NCBI GenBank assembly: GCA_022393335.1
Contig: JAJEKB010020781.1
Location: 181,871 to 245,870, forward strand
Direction: 5' to 3'
DNA from: Macrotrachela quadricornifera
Lineage: Eukaryota; Rotifera; Eurotatoria; Philodinida; Philodinidae
DNA: 64,000 nt
Part shown: positions 12,242 through 25,085 of the stretch, in pieces
Layout: each line of letters starts with the position of its first letter
How positions within the stretch are numbered: the stretch's first letter is position 1
The notes under the pieces: model-generated
Seen by the model: only the letters and a program-made list of their open reading frames with translations
Database searches by the model: none
Told to the model about the DNA's origin: nothing
Position numbers and translations under genes: made by a program

Positions 12242-15200
12242 ATGCTTATGTTGAGTGATTGTGTTTACTTGTTTATTATAATAATTATTCAAAATACGCA
12301 AGTTAATTCATCGAATAGAATCATTAAGAAATGCGGTGAATTTGTACCAACTAATGTGGGATTAATTCTCGATTCAAGTGGAAGTATTAAACATGATTGG
12401 AATAATGTAACAACAATAGCAGCGAATTTTATTTCAATCTTACAAAACAATTCTCATGCAGCAAAACTAATTCGATTCGGTATTGTTAATTTTGCCGGAT
12501 CTGTAGAAGTATATCGACGTTTCAATGAGTCTGTTACTCCAGAAGATGTGAAACAATTAAATTGGATCGGTTCAGGAACAAGCACAGATTTGGCCTTAGG
12601 TAAATATCAATGGAATCTCTCATTTTAAATTCAAAAGAACCAAGAATAGTATAATTAAGCATTCTTAAAACAGACATCCGTGACTTAGATAAATTTTGTA
12701 GCGTATAAAAATGCCTGTCTCACATATACAGATATTTGAAAAAGAACTTACACTACCTCTTCTAGAGATATTATTTTCTATATAAGTATTTTTTGAAATT
12801 TTTTATAGTGTGGTAGATAGCTCATGACGAATACTATACAACATTATAATTTTGTTATTCGATATGTTCAGTTATACAACAAAAATAAGACAAACATATC
12901 TTTCTTTTGGGCACAACAAAAAAACTTATAATCAAAATTTGAACATTTTTGACTTTTTCATATGAAAAAAATGTTGATGTTGATACTGATTTGTGGTACA
13001 TTTTTGATAAATTTTCTTTTATTTCGCTATCAAAAAGGAAAGAAATCACACTTCTATACATATCGTGTAGTATATCCGTCAAAGATTTAGCCCTCAAAAA
13101 ATGATTCCTATAGTTGTTTGTAATAGTGAAGAAAATTTTAAAAAAAAGAACTATTTTTGTGCAAATCTTTTTGCAAATACCTATATGTATCTTAAAAGAT
13201 CAACATGAACTTGACAATTTTGAAAATCTAATACAATTTGTCTCTTAATTTAGTTGAAATGAAGAAACTAATTGAAGAAGCCGATCAAGTCAGTCGAAAT
13301 ATTGTCATAGTGCTTACAGACGGAGATTCGATTGCACCAGATCTAACAAAAAAAGCGGCAATCGAGTTGAAAAAAATAAACAACATTGAAGTTTATGCTG
13401 TTGGCATTGGTCAGGCAAGGTACACAGAATTGCAAATAATTGCTACATCACCGGATCATGTTTTCTCTTCATCGATGGAAAATTTAAATGAAAATTTTCA
13501 ACAGATTGCAGCCGAAATTTCACCTTGCCGTATGTAGAATTATCTTTTCCAATTGAACTCAGCTTTTGAAGATATTTTTTTATTGGACGTATCACCTCGT
13601 AATAAGATAAAATGTATAAATCGTCAAAATACAGAGCTTTTGTATTGATCTTAGTATTTTCTTGAAAAATATCATGAAAAAAACTGAACGAGAAAAAAAA
13701 CCAAATAAAATAGAAAGAGTACGCAGCTTTTTTTCCTTGACTCTAAGTCAACAGCTACAACAAGAAATAGTTGTTCAATTATATAGATAATATTGAAAGA
13801 GTAAATGCTTAGAAGTGATTATGACATCTATAAGTATATACAGATAATTAACATATTCAGAAAATTTAAATACATAATATTCGTCACGAATAGTTAGTAT
13901 TTATTGACTTAATAGATATTTTTAATCAAGAGAATTTGCTATAACTATTTTATAAAATCTTAACCTTTCAATCTGAATATGAATATAATGCAAAGTTTAG
14001 TTATACAAATCTTGTTACAATTCATTCTTACATCATACTTTTAGCGAAAAAAAGTAATAGATATATTTAGGATTATGAACAAATTTTTAAACTTCCAAGT
14101 ATTATTCATTACTGTTCTCCATCATTTATTTTAGGATAGGGTCATATGACTTGCGAACTGATGAATCGCAATAGATGATAGAACTTTTCATTTTATATTT
14201 TGATTACTATATCAGTTTTATTTGAAAAAAATACACCAGAGGATGCAATGAAATCTGTTATGTAGTTTATAAAAGATGACATCTGACTGACATAAAACAA
14301 ATGACGAATAGCAACAAAGGATAAGACTTAAAAATCTGAACTTTTCCACATAATCTTAAATACTTCGAAGCATTTTAACAGAATATTTGAATCCACACTA
14401 AGGCTTTTAGAAAAAACGGTTGAAAAAACTTTTGAAATGCCCTTTGTACATATTTTATTATGAAACTCGGTTAAATTCTTTGAAAAAGTTCATGGCAAAA
14501 ATCTTTGGTATTATTTACAATACAGAGAGAATATTATATTAATACTATAGTTACAATCAATATTCCTAATAAGAACAATCTATATAAATTACATAGGAAA
14601 AAAAGATTTTAGTGAACAAAATTTTTTTCTATTTAAACTTAATATTATTTTTTGTGTATTCGCATTTTATACTCAATAATTTATAAATTAATTCCTACTG
14701 GTTTAACTCAAAATTATATATATGAAATAAATGAAATTCGATTTTTTTTTATTATTGAAAGTTATTTCATGACGTTCATATTTTCATGGTGACTTCTTAT
14801 AAGATTTTTTCGAACGCTTACAAAAAGAATTCTGATACAAAGATATTATAACTATTAAAAAAACAAAATCTTTGCTGTTGTTTCAATTGCTAAATGCCAT
14901 AAAGCATGAATCTGATAACTTTCCTTAAGTCATAAACGTTTATATTGTAATCTTACTTCACTTTTTTATACTTCAATATACTTTTGTGGTTGTACTATAT
15001 AAACAAATAATCAAATGTTTTAGCCAACTCTTGAAGTCGCTATTAGTTTTGAAAGAATTTTGTTAATTTAAGATAATATTAATATGATTAGTAATCTACT
15101 ACTCAGTTATTTTTGAGAGTGTTTAATTCTCAATCAGGATTTGTCAGAAAAAATTTTGGTTCTCAAAACATTTTGCATGGCATTACATATCTTTCAAATT

Positions 15201-15922
15201 CCAACATGAACCAATCTAAAACAAAATATTTCGTATCGGAATAATACTGTGCTCGAATTTTTTAAAGTCATTTTAATATATTCTCAAGCAGTTAGATATC
15301 ATTTCGAGATCATATTAATTTTAAAAAGAAAAAATAAATCGTTTCGAAGTGAACCGATGGAATTTAATATTTTAAGTTTAAATATTAAAAAAATTTATTC
15401 ACTGAAAAACTTCTTTTTTCTACGTATTTTCTATAGATTGTACTTATTAGGAACATTGACTGTAGGATAAAAAGCAACCAAGGTTTTGTAATACAACACT
15501 CCTGTAAATTTAGCGTTACGAGTTGATATGCCACAATTTTACAAAAAAAAAAGAAACTATTCATTTTTCCATTTTGCTATTAAAATAATTAAAAACACAA
15601 ACAATGATTTCTAAATCTATTTTTACGTTTACTTTTATTTTTTTGTAAGATAAAAAGTATTTAATGATAAATATCATTTATTGATCTAACTCTTGCAGCA
15701 GACGTGTTTCCATTTTGGTGGATATTATTGGGCGTACTTGGTGCTTTACTTCTCGCTCTACTTATTGCTTATTGTTTATGGCGAAGATGTCGACAAACTT
15801 CGAGTGTGGAACATCTGACAAATGATAGAAACAATGTCGATTCAACAACAAGCACACCAAAACAAGTTGGCAATAAACCAGGGGAAAAACATACACGATT
15901 CGCATATTATGATGATGTATAA
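12242..15922 (+). CDS. Single-pass membrane protein with a von Willebrand A domain
   Basis: Three exons join to 285 codons: 12242-12599, 13254-13529 and 15699-15922. Donors are GTAAAT and GTATGT, acceptors TTTAG and TGCAG, and both junctions are phase 1, which keeps the frame. Residues 1-24 look like a signal peptide. The VWA domain has a complete metal-ion (MIDAS) set: DSSGS at 44-48, Thr near 113 in GSGTSTD, and Asp near 142 in VLTDGD. Exon 3 gives PFWWILLGVLGALLLALLIA (membrane span about 217-240) and a short basic, polar tail. A polyadenylation signal AATAAA lies at 16004. The protein is probably a cell-surface adhesion or ligand-binding receptor. The layout resembles small integrin-like or anthrax-receptor-like VWA proteins, but orthology is not shown. 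The 2.2-kb second intron could hide further small exons. Confidence 0.8.
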
Positions 15923-18653
15923 AATAATGAAAAATGTAACGTCATCTTCACCAATGAGACTTTTCCACGTTTTTACTATATAGAATAGAATTGTTCTTTT
16001 TTCAATAAAGTACGTATATGCATTTCTCTAATATCGTCCTGTGTAGGAGTGTAAGTTGAGCGACTGAGCTGTTACCGTTCCTCAAGGCGAAGGCTTACAT
16101 CTCTAGTTCTAGGCGAGTTCAGCTTTTCGAACCCGTATATGAAGATACATGGTTTTTCAAGCGTATCTGAACCTGCATTCTGTTGCTTCCTAAGCAAGCA
16201 ACTTCTTCTACCGTAAATCTTGTACATAATTAATGATTTTATTATCTCTGTCTTTATAATACAGTTAGAAGTATTTCATTAGTTAGCATTCGATCGTTGT
16301 TTCTCCAAACACTGTATAACTTCTAGTTAGAAGATCTATTCGAACGTTTTCTTTGAAACTTATTATCTTTACATTAAACAGCAATAGCAGATTCTTCTCC
16401 AGTTTAATTACAACGTCACACTAATTGATATACATAATCATTTAACTGGAGTGAGAGTGAGTACATGATTGTGATTAAACTACGCAAATATCCAACAATA
16501 ATAATATGATTAAACGAAAAAAGAAGCATTTATTGTTTATGAACAAACAAAGAAATTTCGTACGTATATATTTATTATTTATACAATTAAACAATAGATT
16601 TATGCTTACACAAAACTATTATAAGGCTAATATTTCAATAAGCCATAAATGTTCACTTTTTTTAATTAATTTAATAAAAAAAAACGAAAATTTGGAGTGT
16701 CGATTGAATTAAACAGACATAATCAGATAATACATTGAATATCATATGATCATCATGAGAATTTTTAAATGAAAATATTTTTTTTAATGTTTTCAATAAT
16801 AAAAATTAGTTTCATTTTTGACATTACACACATTCATTGATTGAAGATTTTTTATTAGTTGTACTTTGTATGTACAAGAGAAGAAAAATGGAAGACAAAA
16901 GCATATCTTTTGAAAAAATGTAGCCCAATTTTTTTTCAAATCTGCGTCTGCATCTGATTCGAACAGACTAAATGAATTTCAATCCAAGTTCGATCGAACA
17001 GCGTTGAACCCGAACCCATCCGCAGCTTGGGCTGGCTTGTAAGACTCTATTCTCTACGATAATAGAAGCCTCTGAAGATGATGAATTTCATTCACCAGAA
17101 CACTCCTTATATAGTAATAGTGAATTGTCGACAAGTTTTATTGGTAGACTTATCGTAATAGGATAAGTCGACTTATACTATTAAGATAAGTTCATCAATC
17201 CGACTTATGATTGTTATCGTGTATTCGTGCGCTTCAGAGAAAGCGAATCAAAATTTCTCGACTATTTTTTGACTCTTCAACAATTTGTTGCATTATAAAG
17301 ATGAATTGAGATTTTTACTAACAATATTCAAATTCATGTATGTTCATCAACAAGCAACTTAACAAGACGTAGATGACTTTTTCTATTGACAGAATACGAT
17401 AACGTCTGACGGTGAATATAGTATTGTTCAGCAAAGACTCTTGTTATTCTATCATCATAAACTTCTTTCTCTGCTATGATGTTGAAAACATTTTATACCC
17501 AATAGTTAGTGCTATTTTCCAAGAGACAGCGTACGATTTCTGGGTATTCATAGAAAGAACTAACATACAGAGTCATACTTTTTTTTACATCGTGATAAAT
17601 CAGATTCAGTACTTTCCTCGATAAGATATAATAATACATACTATAAAATACCTTTGCAAATTCAGTATAAATCCATCAAGAAGAATAAAAGATCATTTTA
17701 TTTTTCCAGTTTTTTATGATTTATAAGTTTTTGATTTGGCAACTCTGATGTCAGTTTTCTTTCAACTATCTGAGCTTGTCACACTTCTTGTATTCGTTAC
17801 ATTCTCTTTATTTCGTTGGTTTTTTTATGCTTAGAATGTTTTCAGCTTGAGTTTTCTAAAATCCTTTTCCTCATCATATTTCTTATCCAGTTCCTTGGAT
17901 TTCATGTATCAATACGTCTACATTGACTTCTGTGAATCAGTGACTTTTTAATGTTTCTTCAATTGTTGTGTTACTAACTTGCAAGGTATCAGTACATACG
18001 TATATGTTTTGTTCGATCACTGTGCCATCTCTTATGTACATGTATAAATACATAAGTATCGTTTCCTCCTTTGCTCTTTCATCCTTTCACGTACATTCGA
18101 TCTTTGTTTATATACACGCTTGATCTAGTTGTGTGTTTTCGTCAAGAACAAACAAGTTTCGTATGATAACATTTTGCTTCATAAGAAACTATTTTTGTTG
18201 ATCGTCAGGAAAAAGTTTGTTGACATTAATATTGATATAATTGAATGCTCTCGTTTAGTTTCAAAATAACTATTTTATCTTTACTCATAAACGAACGAAA
18301 ATGAGTAAAATACTACCATAAATGGTAAAAATTCTGTTTTTTTGATTTTGTTGAGCATCAATTGACATTGTCATTTGTGAGATTTGTACAAATCAAAACT
18401 TAACTCTCAAAATCTAAACTACAAGTTCAAATTTGAATCTAAATCCAAATCTGTTTCAACATTTATTCTATCCCTAATCCTTGAATAGAATCTCTTTGAT
18501 TTAATATAATCGAACAGAACATTCATGGTTTAGTATATCTGTATACAGGAGAAAAGGAAGAATACCAAATATAATATCACGCCCGCCAACAAAGGGTTCA
18601 TATTTAATATATAATAAAAAGCAAAATATGATTGTAAAGTGTATACAAAATCT
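15923..18653. other. No gene recognised; possible short regulatory sequence
   Basis: AT-rich spacer between the VWA receptor and the ART-TPR gene. It holds the 3' end signal of the first gene, two somewhat GC-richer patches (about 16030-16200 and 16940-17040) with no identifiable gene, and a palindrome listed separately. The short open frames at 16506 and 17412 look random. Confidence 0.4.
17148..17191. repeat. 44-bp near-perfect palindrome
   Basis: Two arms of ACTTATC.TAATA..ATAAGT sequence meet at a central GTCGAC (17167-17172). Few mismatches separate the arms. It could extrude as a hairpin or bind a dimeric factor; no function is known. Confidence 0.6.
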
Positions 18654-21546
18654 TTATTCATTTACATTTTCATCAATCAATTCAAAATCTTCATCGTCAA
18701 TTTCTTCATCAATAATTAATTGTGACTGAATAGTTTGACCACTCAGATTGCGTAAAGTTTGTTCGAGCATCTGTTTTAGCTGTTGTTCAGTAATTGGCGT
18801 TTCATTATACGTCTTTTGTAATAAACCATTTTCGTTAATTGTTTCGAGATTTTCTGTTGTTTCTAAAGAAATGAAACGAAAAAAAATCGAAAATTGAAAT
18901 AACGATATATAAATAAAATAGTTTTTTTTACTATTGTTTTCTTTGAGAGTGTTGAGAAGTGCTATACATTCTTTCATCTCTCGAAAATTAGTAGTAGGAG
19001 GTTTAACATTCAGAAATAAATTTAACGCTTGTTCACAATATTGCTTAGCAATTGTTTTTTCATTCATTGAATTTTGTTCCGCATAATTTTTCGCTAAATA
19101 CAGATAACATTCACCTACTTCCTCTAGATGATTTCGTCGTATAATTGCTAAATCTGCAACGTAAGTTAATAAATAAAAACATCGAATAAAGAAACATTTT
19201 CTTTTCTGTAAATAACCTAAACGGCCATAACAAATAGCAAGATCAACAGACCATGTTTCTTCAGAAATTGATAATTCAACAATAGCTTGTTCATACAAAC
19301 TTTTAGCTCGTATTGGATCATCAATGAAATAAAAATGTGCTAAATACATATAAAATTCACCCAATAAATCATCATTTTCATCCATAAATTCTTTCCAACG
19401 ATTGTAACAAAAAAGTGTCTGTTCTTTATTATGAACAAGATACCAATAAGCTTGTCCAAGATTACGATATCTTTGCATAAGTACATTCGTAAACAATGAT
19501 TTATTGTCATCTGTTTTTTGACATTGCACATAAATATATTCTAGATAACCCAATACATTTGGATACCAGATTTCCATTGCACGTTCTGACTCAACATATG
19601 GCATATCAGTAGCAATGTCATTGAAAATATCAAAGTTATCTTTATCTGGATATTCAAAACATTCATTTAATAGGTCTTGATATATAGACCATGTCTGTTC
19701 ATATTGTCCCATCATTCTATATATTTGAGCCATATTTATCTAGAGAAATATATTTAGAATGAGTTTTTTTTTTCTGTCTTCTAATTTTTCATTTACTTTT
19801 CGTGCAAGAATTGTTGGCATATTCTCAATATGATATGTTTGTGCTTGTTGAAATTCACCTTTTTCTTTACACATCGTCGCTAAACAATCCCAAAGTGCAG
19901 CAAATGCATCATTAGAAATAACTGGTTGATGGACAAGTGAATTTTTATTAAAAGATTTAAGTCCTTTAAGAAGAAACAATGAAGTAACTGCATGTTTTAT
20001 ATTCTTTTGAACTTGAGCATTTTCATCCAAGGTTATAATATTTCCATCGGGAATAACAAGTTCGTCAAGAAGACTGATAATACCATTAGTAAATATTTGG
20101 CATATTTCTTCATTTGAATCATCATTAGAAGAAATGGTAGATATCAGTATTCGTACAACAAGATCAAGTTTAATTAAATGTTGATGTAACAATAATGGCA
20201 AATTAGTTTCATCACCATCTATAGTACACATGACTTTCCAGACATGTTCATCTTCATCATAATCAATATGTCGTACTGAAAAACTGTATAAAGGAGAAAA
20301 TAGAACTTCTTCTTCAGCATCATTGTCACTAAGATGTTGAATATTAGCAACATCTCGAGAAAGTTTTAACGTTGAACAATCAAAATGAAAAAGAACTGGT
20401 TGAACAGGATTATCTTTTGTAATTGCACGTTGTCCAGAGAACATTTGAGCTACATTAATATTTATTGTTGTTGAAAGAAAACTTTGAAAAAAACCTTGTT
20501 GATAACTCAATTTTAAATCTTCAATTTCATCTATCGACATTCGTTGACCACGATAAAGATTCATTTGATTTTTCCAATCAAAATCTTCAACACATTCACA
20601 TGCAGAAAGTAATTGTAAATCTAAATCTCGAATAAAAAAATGCATAAGTAATAATGCTTCAATATCCTGTTGTCGCACAGCTTGATTAAGCAGAGTATAT
20701 AGAAAACCATTACGTGTATACCAATATACAGCTCGTTCAGGTACATAAGTTCGATCAAATTCATCAACTATACGAAGTATTGATTGTTTATTCATAAACA
20801 AATGATGACGACATTCTTCAACAAAAACTTTTTTTCCATTTTTATTTGCATCAGTTTCTGTTAATAAGTCAAGAAAATTATAGAAATAATCATTACTTGA
20901 ACAATATTTAACACATGCGGTACGTTCAATACTATTGGATAAAGAGGTTGAATTTACACTTGATTTACATACGAAATTTTCACGATTCATAATAAGTGTT
21001 TCTTTTGAAACTTCTGAAAATAATTTTGTCAGATCATTAAAAATACTTTTAATCTAAAATAAAATGCATTGTTTTGATTTTAATCTTTTAAAAATATATT
21101 ACCTTTACTTGTCTCTTGATATTATTCATATATTTTTCGAAGGATAAATGATCATTACTTTCTTCTTCATGAATATAAATTGAATGTACACATTCGAAAG
21201 TATTTAATATATCATCAATCTTTGTAAATATTGAATTAAATACAGAAATAATTATAATAAAATATCGCCAATTATTTGCTTGTGATTGAATATAATTTTT
21301 ACATTCGTCTATATTAATAAAACATTCCAAATAATCTACAACACCACGACGAAATTTTGAATTAATTTTATAATAATCTAGAGGATTTTTATGTTGTTCA
21401 TTGTACCAAACAATATGATATTTAAATAAAATATCTAATCGATCAAAGTCCAATAATTTTTCTTCATGTAATTTTTTTATTGTACACGATGTTGATGAAC
21501 ATTCATTAGAAAATCTTCTCTTCTTTGTTTGAGCAGAAGCAGCCAT
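18654..21546 (-). CDS. Arginine mono-ADP-ribosyltransferase fused to tetratricopeptide repeats
   Basis: Expected to transfer ADP-ribose from NAD+ to arginine of target proteins (ART, R-S-E clade). Four exons give 905 residues: 21546-21103, 21053-19797, 19739-18932 and 18862-18654. The introns are 49, 57 and 69 nt. The 57-nt intron contains an in-frame TAG, so simple ORF calling splits the gene and places a false start at 20990. The ART domain shows NLYRGQRM (Arg near 316), FLSTT (Ser near 342) and EEEVLFSP (ExE near 395-397). The conserved approach AVYWYTRNGFLYTLLNQA precedes them. Exons 2 and 3 carry TPR-like helices, for example NMAQIYRMMGQYEQTWSIY across the 57-nt intron. The tail is very acidic (DEEIDDEDFELIDE). 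The N-terminal 150 residues are conserved-looking but unnamed. The family is greatly expanded in bdelloids (established knowledge, recalled). Targets and role are unknown. Confidence 0.88.
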
Positions 21547-22304
21547 ACAAGAATATATATATTGAAATAAGACGTCAATATTTCATTGCATGATTCTTGT
21601 TTTTTTTTTATTTCTTTTCTGTTCTTCCGAATGTTATAAAATTTAAGTGAAGAAAGAGAATGTAATATTGATGCTTATAAAAACAATTTATAGTCACATG
21701 ATAAAAAAAAAAGAATTGATTCATAAAAATACTAAATTTAACTATGATTAAGAAGGGCTTTGACTGTTTATTTGATTCTATGTGCAAATAGGTCAAGTAG
21801 ACAATAAGCTTGTCTTCTACAGATTTTTTTTTTATTTTTACAATTACCTATTAACCACATGTGTTAACTTATACAATCGTTTTGCATTTCGTCGATGTAT
21901 TTTATGCGTTTTCAATCATGTTAATGAAACAGTTAGAAATCTTTATTGTATTTCTTGTAAGCACTCTTGTGCATTATAATAGAGGATACTGTGACTATCA
22001 AGCTTTTTTTTTTAAATAGAATCTTTAGAATAACAAATTTTATTATCTAATTATTTCTAGCAACGACTTTTATCGATACTCATATATTCTGTTAGCTATG
22101 GAGTTTTAATAGTGAATTAGAATTACTAACCCTTGAATTTGATTTGAATAATGATTCACAAATTAGATTATTACAATATCTTACTTGTCGTATACGAGTA
22201 GTCAATGTTCATTTATTTATATAATATTATTTAGCGACAATCAAATGTATCTTATTTTTTACTGAAATTTTAACATTCATTTAACGAAAATAAAAATCAT
22301 TCGA
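21547..22304. other. Spacer between divergent-end genes
   Basis: Contains the 5' region of the minus-strand ART-TPR gene and the 3' side of the minus-strand GH16 gene. Short open frames on both strands are low-complexity AT sequence. Confidence 0.4.
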
Positions 22305-23219
22305 TTAATATTTGTTGAACGGAGGTGGTGATCTCTTTCCATACACTCGTACCCAATCAACTACCATTTGTTGTGGCCAAATAGTTGTATTATCAGGTGG
22401 ACCAGCCCATGTTCCTCCTATAGCCAAATTGAGAACCATATAAAATGGCCAATATCCAGTAAAAGCTTTCACTGGATTAACAGAATCTGGAATATAAGTT
22501 GTATTGAACTTGAAATATGTAAATTCATCAACACCAATATTTATATTCGTCGGTGTCCATTCAGCCCAATAGGTGAAACTATGCTCATGAAGTATTGAAC
22601 CACCTGGTGTTTTCCATGCATTTGATTTAAATTTATCATAAATAGGATCCATTGTATTTGATTGATTATTCCAATGAACTGTAGCATGTGCATATCGATC
22701 AGTTAAATTTTCATGTGTACTACCTCCAGCCATTTCCACAATATCAATCTCACCAACTGTTGGCCAACTAAGATGGTATGGATCACCATTTCCTATTAAT
22801 CGCCAAGCTGGCCACATACCTTGACTATATGGTAAACGAATTTTAGCTGAAAAAAGTCCATAAATAAATTCTTGACGATATTTACTTTGAAGCATTGCTG
22901 ATGTATATGATTCATTCATCGCTACAATTGTCAATTGTCCATTTTGTACATATGCATTTTGAATTGAATCTGTATAATTTTGTATTCCTCCATCAATATT
23001 AGAACCGACTACATAAGCCCAATTTTGAGAATTAGGTGCATAAGCAGGTTTTCCATTAATAATCGCTTTAATAGGACCAACATTTTCAAATTCATCTTGC
23101 CATATTAATTTATAGCCAATACCAGAATTCAGTGATAAATGTGATGGATTCCACCCAAGACTAGAAGATATGCTGTTAAAAACAATGATGAAAAGAAGAG
23201 AAATAATCAAATGAAACAT
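22305..23219 (-). CDS. Secreted family GH16 endo-beta-1,3(4)-glucanase
   Basis: Expected to hydrolyse beta-1,3- or mixed-linked glucans outside the cell or in the gut, for example from algae, fungi or bacteria. It is a single uninterrupted exon of 304 codons starting at ATG. Residues 1-21 form a signal peptide (MFHLIISLLFIIVFNSISSS). The catalytic signature GEIDIVEMAG gives nucleophile Glu157, helper Asp159 and acid/base Glu162. The preceding LIWQDEF, GLFSAKIRLP and GMWPAWRL blocks, and the final VVDWVRVYG strand, are in GH16 order. The length is normal for a catalytic domain alone, with no carbohydrate-binding module. The lack of introns next to intron-bearing neighbours fits the known acquisition of such enzymes by bdelloids from fungi or bacteria; this origin is inferred. 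Confidence 0.93.
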   Translation of the reverse strand: MFHLIISLLFIIVFNSISSSLGWNPSHLSLNSGIGYKLIWQDEFENVGPIKAIINGKPAYAPNSQNWAYVVGSNIDGGIQNYTDSIQNAYVQNGQLTIVAMNESYTSAMLQSKYRQEFIYGLFSAKIRLPYSQGMWPAWRLIGNGDPYHLSWPTVGEIDIVEMAGGSTHENLTDRYAHATVHWNNQSNTMDPIYDKFKSNAWKTPGGSILHEHSFTYWAEWTPTNINIGVDEFTYFKFNTTYIPDSVNPVKAFTGYWPFYMVLNLAIGGTWAGPPDNTTIWPQQMVVDWVRVYGKRSPPPFNKY

Positions 23220-23660
23220 GATAATGATAACAAAATCAATACTTTAGGTAGTTCTTTTATATGCAAAATATAGTCATCTACAGCGAGACAATTACAGAAT
23301 GGTATTACAAGTAATTTAAGATTTTTTAATCCAAGGTTTTATAAGGGCATACAAATATTTTATCTTCAGAATCGAAAAACAAATGGTAAACCAGCAATTT
23401 ATATTGATGGTTACGAATATTGCAATCATTTTATTTCATCTGTTCTCTTTCTCACGTTAGAACACGTATACTGAAAATAATGGTAAGAGAGGATATATAT
23501 ATATAAAACATACGTATAATGGTAAGCAACATAGAAAAAAAACGAATGTTGAAGGGTATTAATTTATTCGATTAAGGTATGACGAGTTAAATTTTTACAT
23601 CTGTAAATCTACTTTTTAGACAATAAAAGTGTTAGGTTTTTTTTTTCATCTAGAATAATA

Positions 23661-25085
23661 ATGAATCAAAATACAGACTTCACCGATTTCAATAGAAGTA
23701 TCAATGAAGTTTGTAAACTAATTCTAATCGGATTAGAAGGTATCGGAAAAACGACATTACTTAACGAAAGTTGTGGAGAACATTTTGACACAAGTGATGG
23801 ACGTAGTGGTTGTCTGATCAAAGAAAATCAAAAGGGTTCATTCTATGTTGATGGATTTTCTCGTCGTTATGAATTAAATGATATGTTAGGAATTAATTAT
23901 AAAAATCCAGGTGAATGGCAAAGAGCACTTCATGGACGTTCAGAAATACACGGTGTTATCTTTCTAATTAGTGGAAGTAATCCTCGTGATAGTGCTCTTG
24001 GAGAATTACCTCGAATTTATGAATATTGCTCAAATTTGACTATTCCTGTACTTTTTATTTATCGTGACGGAATCCTTCGCTTTAATCCATACGTTCGAAT
24101 CTACGCTGAAACAAGAGAAAGTATTATAGATGATCAGAATATAGGTTGTCAAATAAGTAAAACTGAATTTGTTCGTTATCAAAACTTGGATGAAGTGAAA
24201 AAATGTATTGCCACAACCTTTCAAAATGCGTATATTTTACATCAATTACTCGATCCAATTACTATTTGTGGGCAAGTTAAAGATTTACGAGAGAAGAATG
24301 AACAATTAGAAATAAAAATTAAACAATTAAATCTAGAACATGAAGTTGAATTAATCAAAAGCCAAGAAACTATTGAACTACAAAGTAAACGATATGATGA
24401 ACAAGTTGAAAAACTCAATCGATCACTTGAAGAAGCTACATTGAATAATAAAACTTTACAAGAAAGACTTGATCATATCGTACAAAAAAATCAAGAATCA
24501 ATCTTTAAACTTAGTAATGATATTCAATCATCAATAAATGAAAATCAACGTCTTCGAATTTCTCTTGAAGAACTTATGAAAGATAAACAGAATCTTGAAG
24601 ATAAACATTCAAAATTAATAACAGATAAAAAACAATTAGATTTCGATTTTCATGATGTTACTCATGATCGAGAACAAATTCAAAATGCTAAAATTAAACT
24701 CGAAAAAGATATCACTGAAGTCGAACAAAATAGACAAGCTTTATTCAAAGAAAAATGTTCATTAGAAGCTCAAAAAGAACATTTAGAACATCATATCCGT
24801 GAGATACAATTGCGTCTTGAGGAACAACTTAATCTTATTGTAAGTGTTAACCAAATCACACCAGATGGAAACAAACGAATTTATCCAAAAAAATACAATA
24901 CAAATGGAAGATGGATGTGGCTACCAGGACGAGCATATGATGTCATTCAGAAATTTGATGAGTTTGGAGAAAGTACAAAAGATGTTATTTGTTCTCTCAG
25001 GAAAGATTTGCATAAAATGGATGCTAAATACGATCACACTTCTGCAAATGTAATGGAAGATGAAGACTCCGAAACTGAATCTTAG
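23661..25085 (+). CDS. P-loop GTPase (AIG1/GIMAP-like) with long coiled coil
   Basis: An intronless frame of 474 residues. A Walker A motif GLEGIGKTT lies at about residues 24-32, after the strand CKLILI. A DMLG stretch may serve as the switch-2 region. The typical NKxD or TKxD base-recognition motif is not evident. The N-terminal domain (about 1-200) is therefore a nucleotide-binding fold most like AIG1/GIMAP proteins, which are immune- and membrane-associated GTPases. Residues about 205-395 are a continuous coiled coil with many Glu, Lys, Gln and Leu heptads. The tail has a GRWMWLPGRAYDVI segment and ends in acidic residues. A polyadenylation signal AATAAA lies at 25148. Nucleotide binding is well supported; GTP over ATP and any defence role are inferred. 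Confidence 0.8.
   Translation: MNQNTDFTDFNRSINEVCKLILIGLEGIGKTTLLNESCGEHFDTSDGRSGCLIKENQKGSFYVDGFSRRYELNDMLGINYKNPGEWQRALHGRSEIHGVIFLISGSNPRDSALGELPRIYEYCSNLTIPVLFIYRDGILRFNPYVRIYAETRESIIDDQNIGCQISKTEFVRYQNLDEVKKCIATTFQNAYILHQLLDPITICGQVKDLREKNEQLEIKIKQLNLEHEVELIKSQETIELQSKRYDEQVEKLNRSLEEATLNNKTLQERLDHIVQKNQESIFKLSNDIQSSINENQRLRISLEELMKDKQNLEDKHSKLITDKKQLDFDFHDVTHDREQIQNAKIKLEKDITEVEQNRQALFKEKCSLEAQKEHLEHHIREIQLRLEEQLNLIVSVNQITPDGNKRIYPKKYNTNGRWMWLPGRAYDVIQKFDEFGESTKDVICSLRKDLHKMDAKYDHTSANVMEDEDSETES

Noticed and set aside
19340..19531. Overlapping 63-codon minus frame
   Set aside because: Shadow of the ART-TPR gene in another frame.
20990..20990. ATG at 20990 as the start of the ART gene
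   Set aside because: A 49-nt intron joins an upstream 148-codon exon in phase 0, and the frame is open through the junction.
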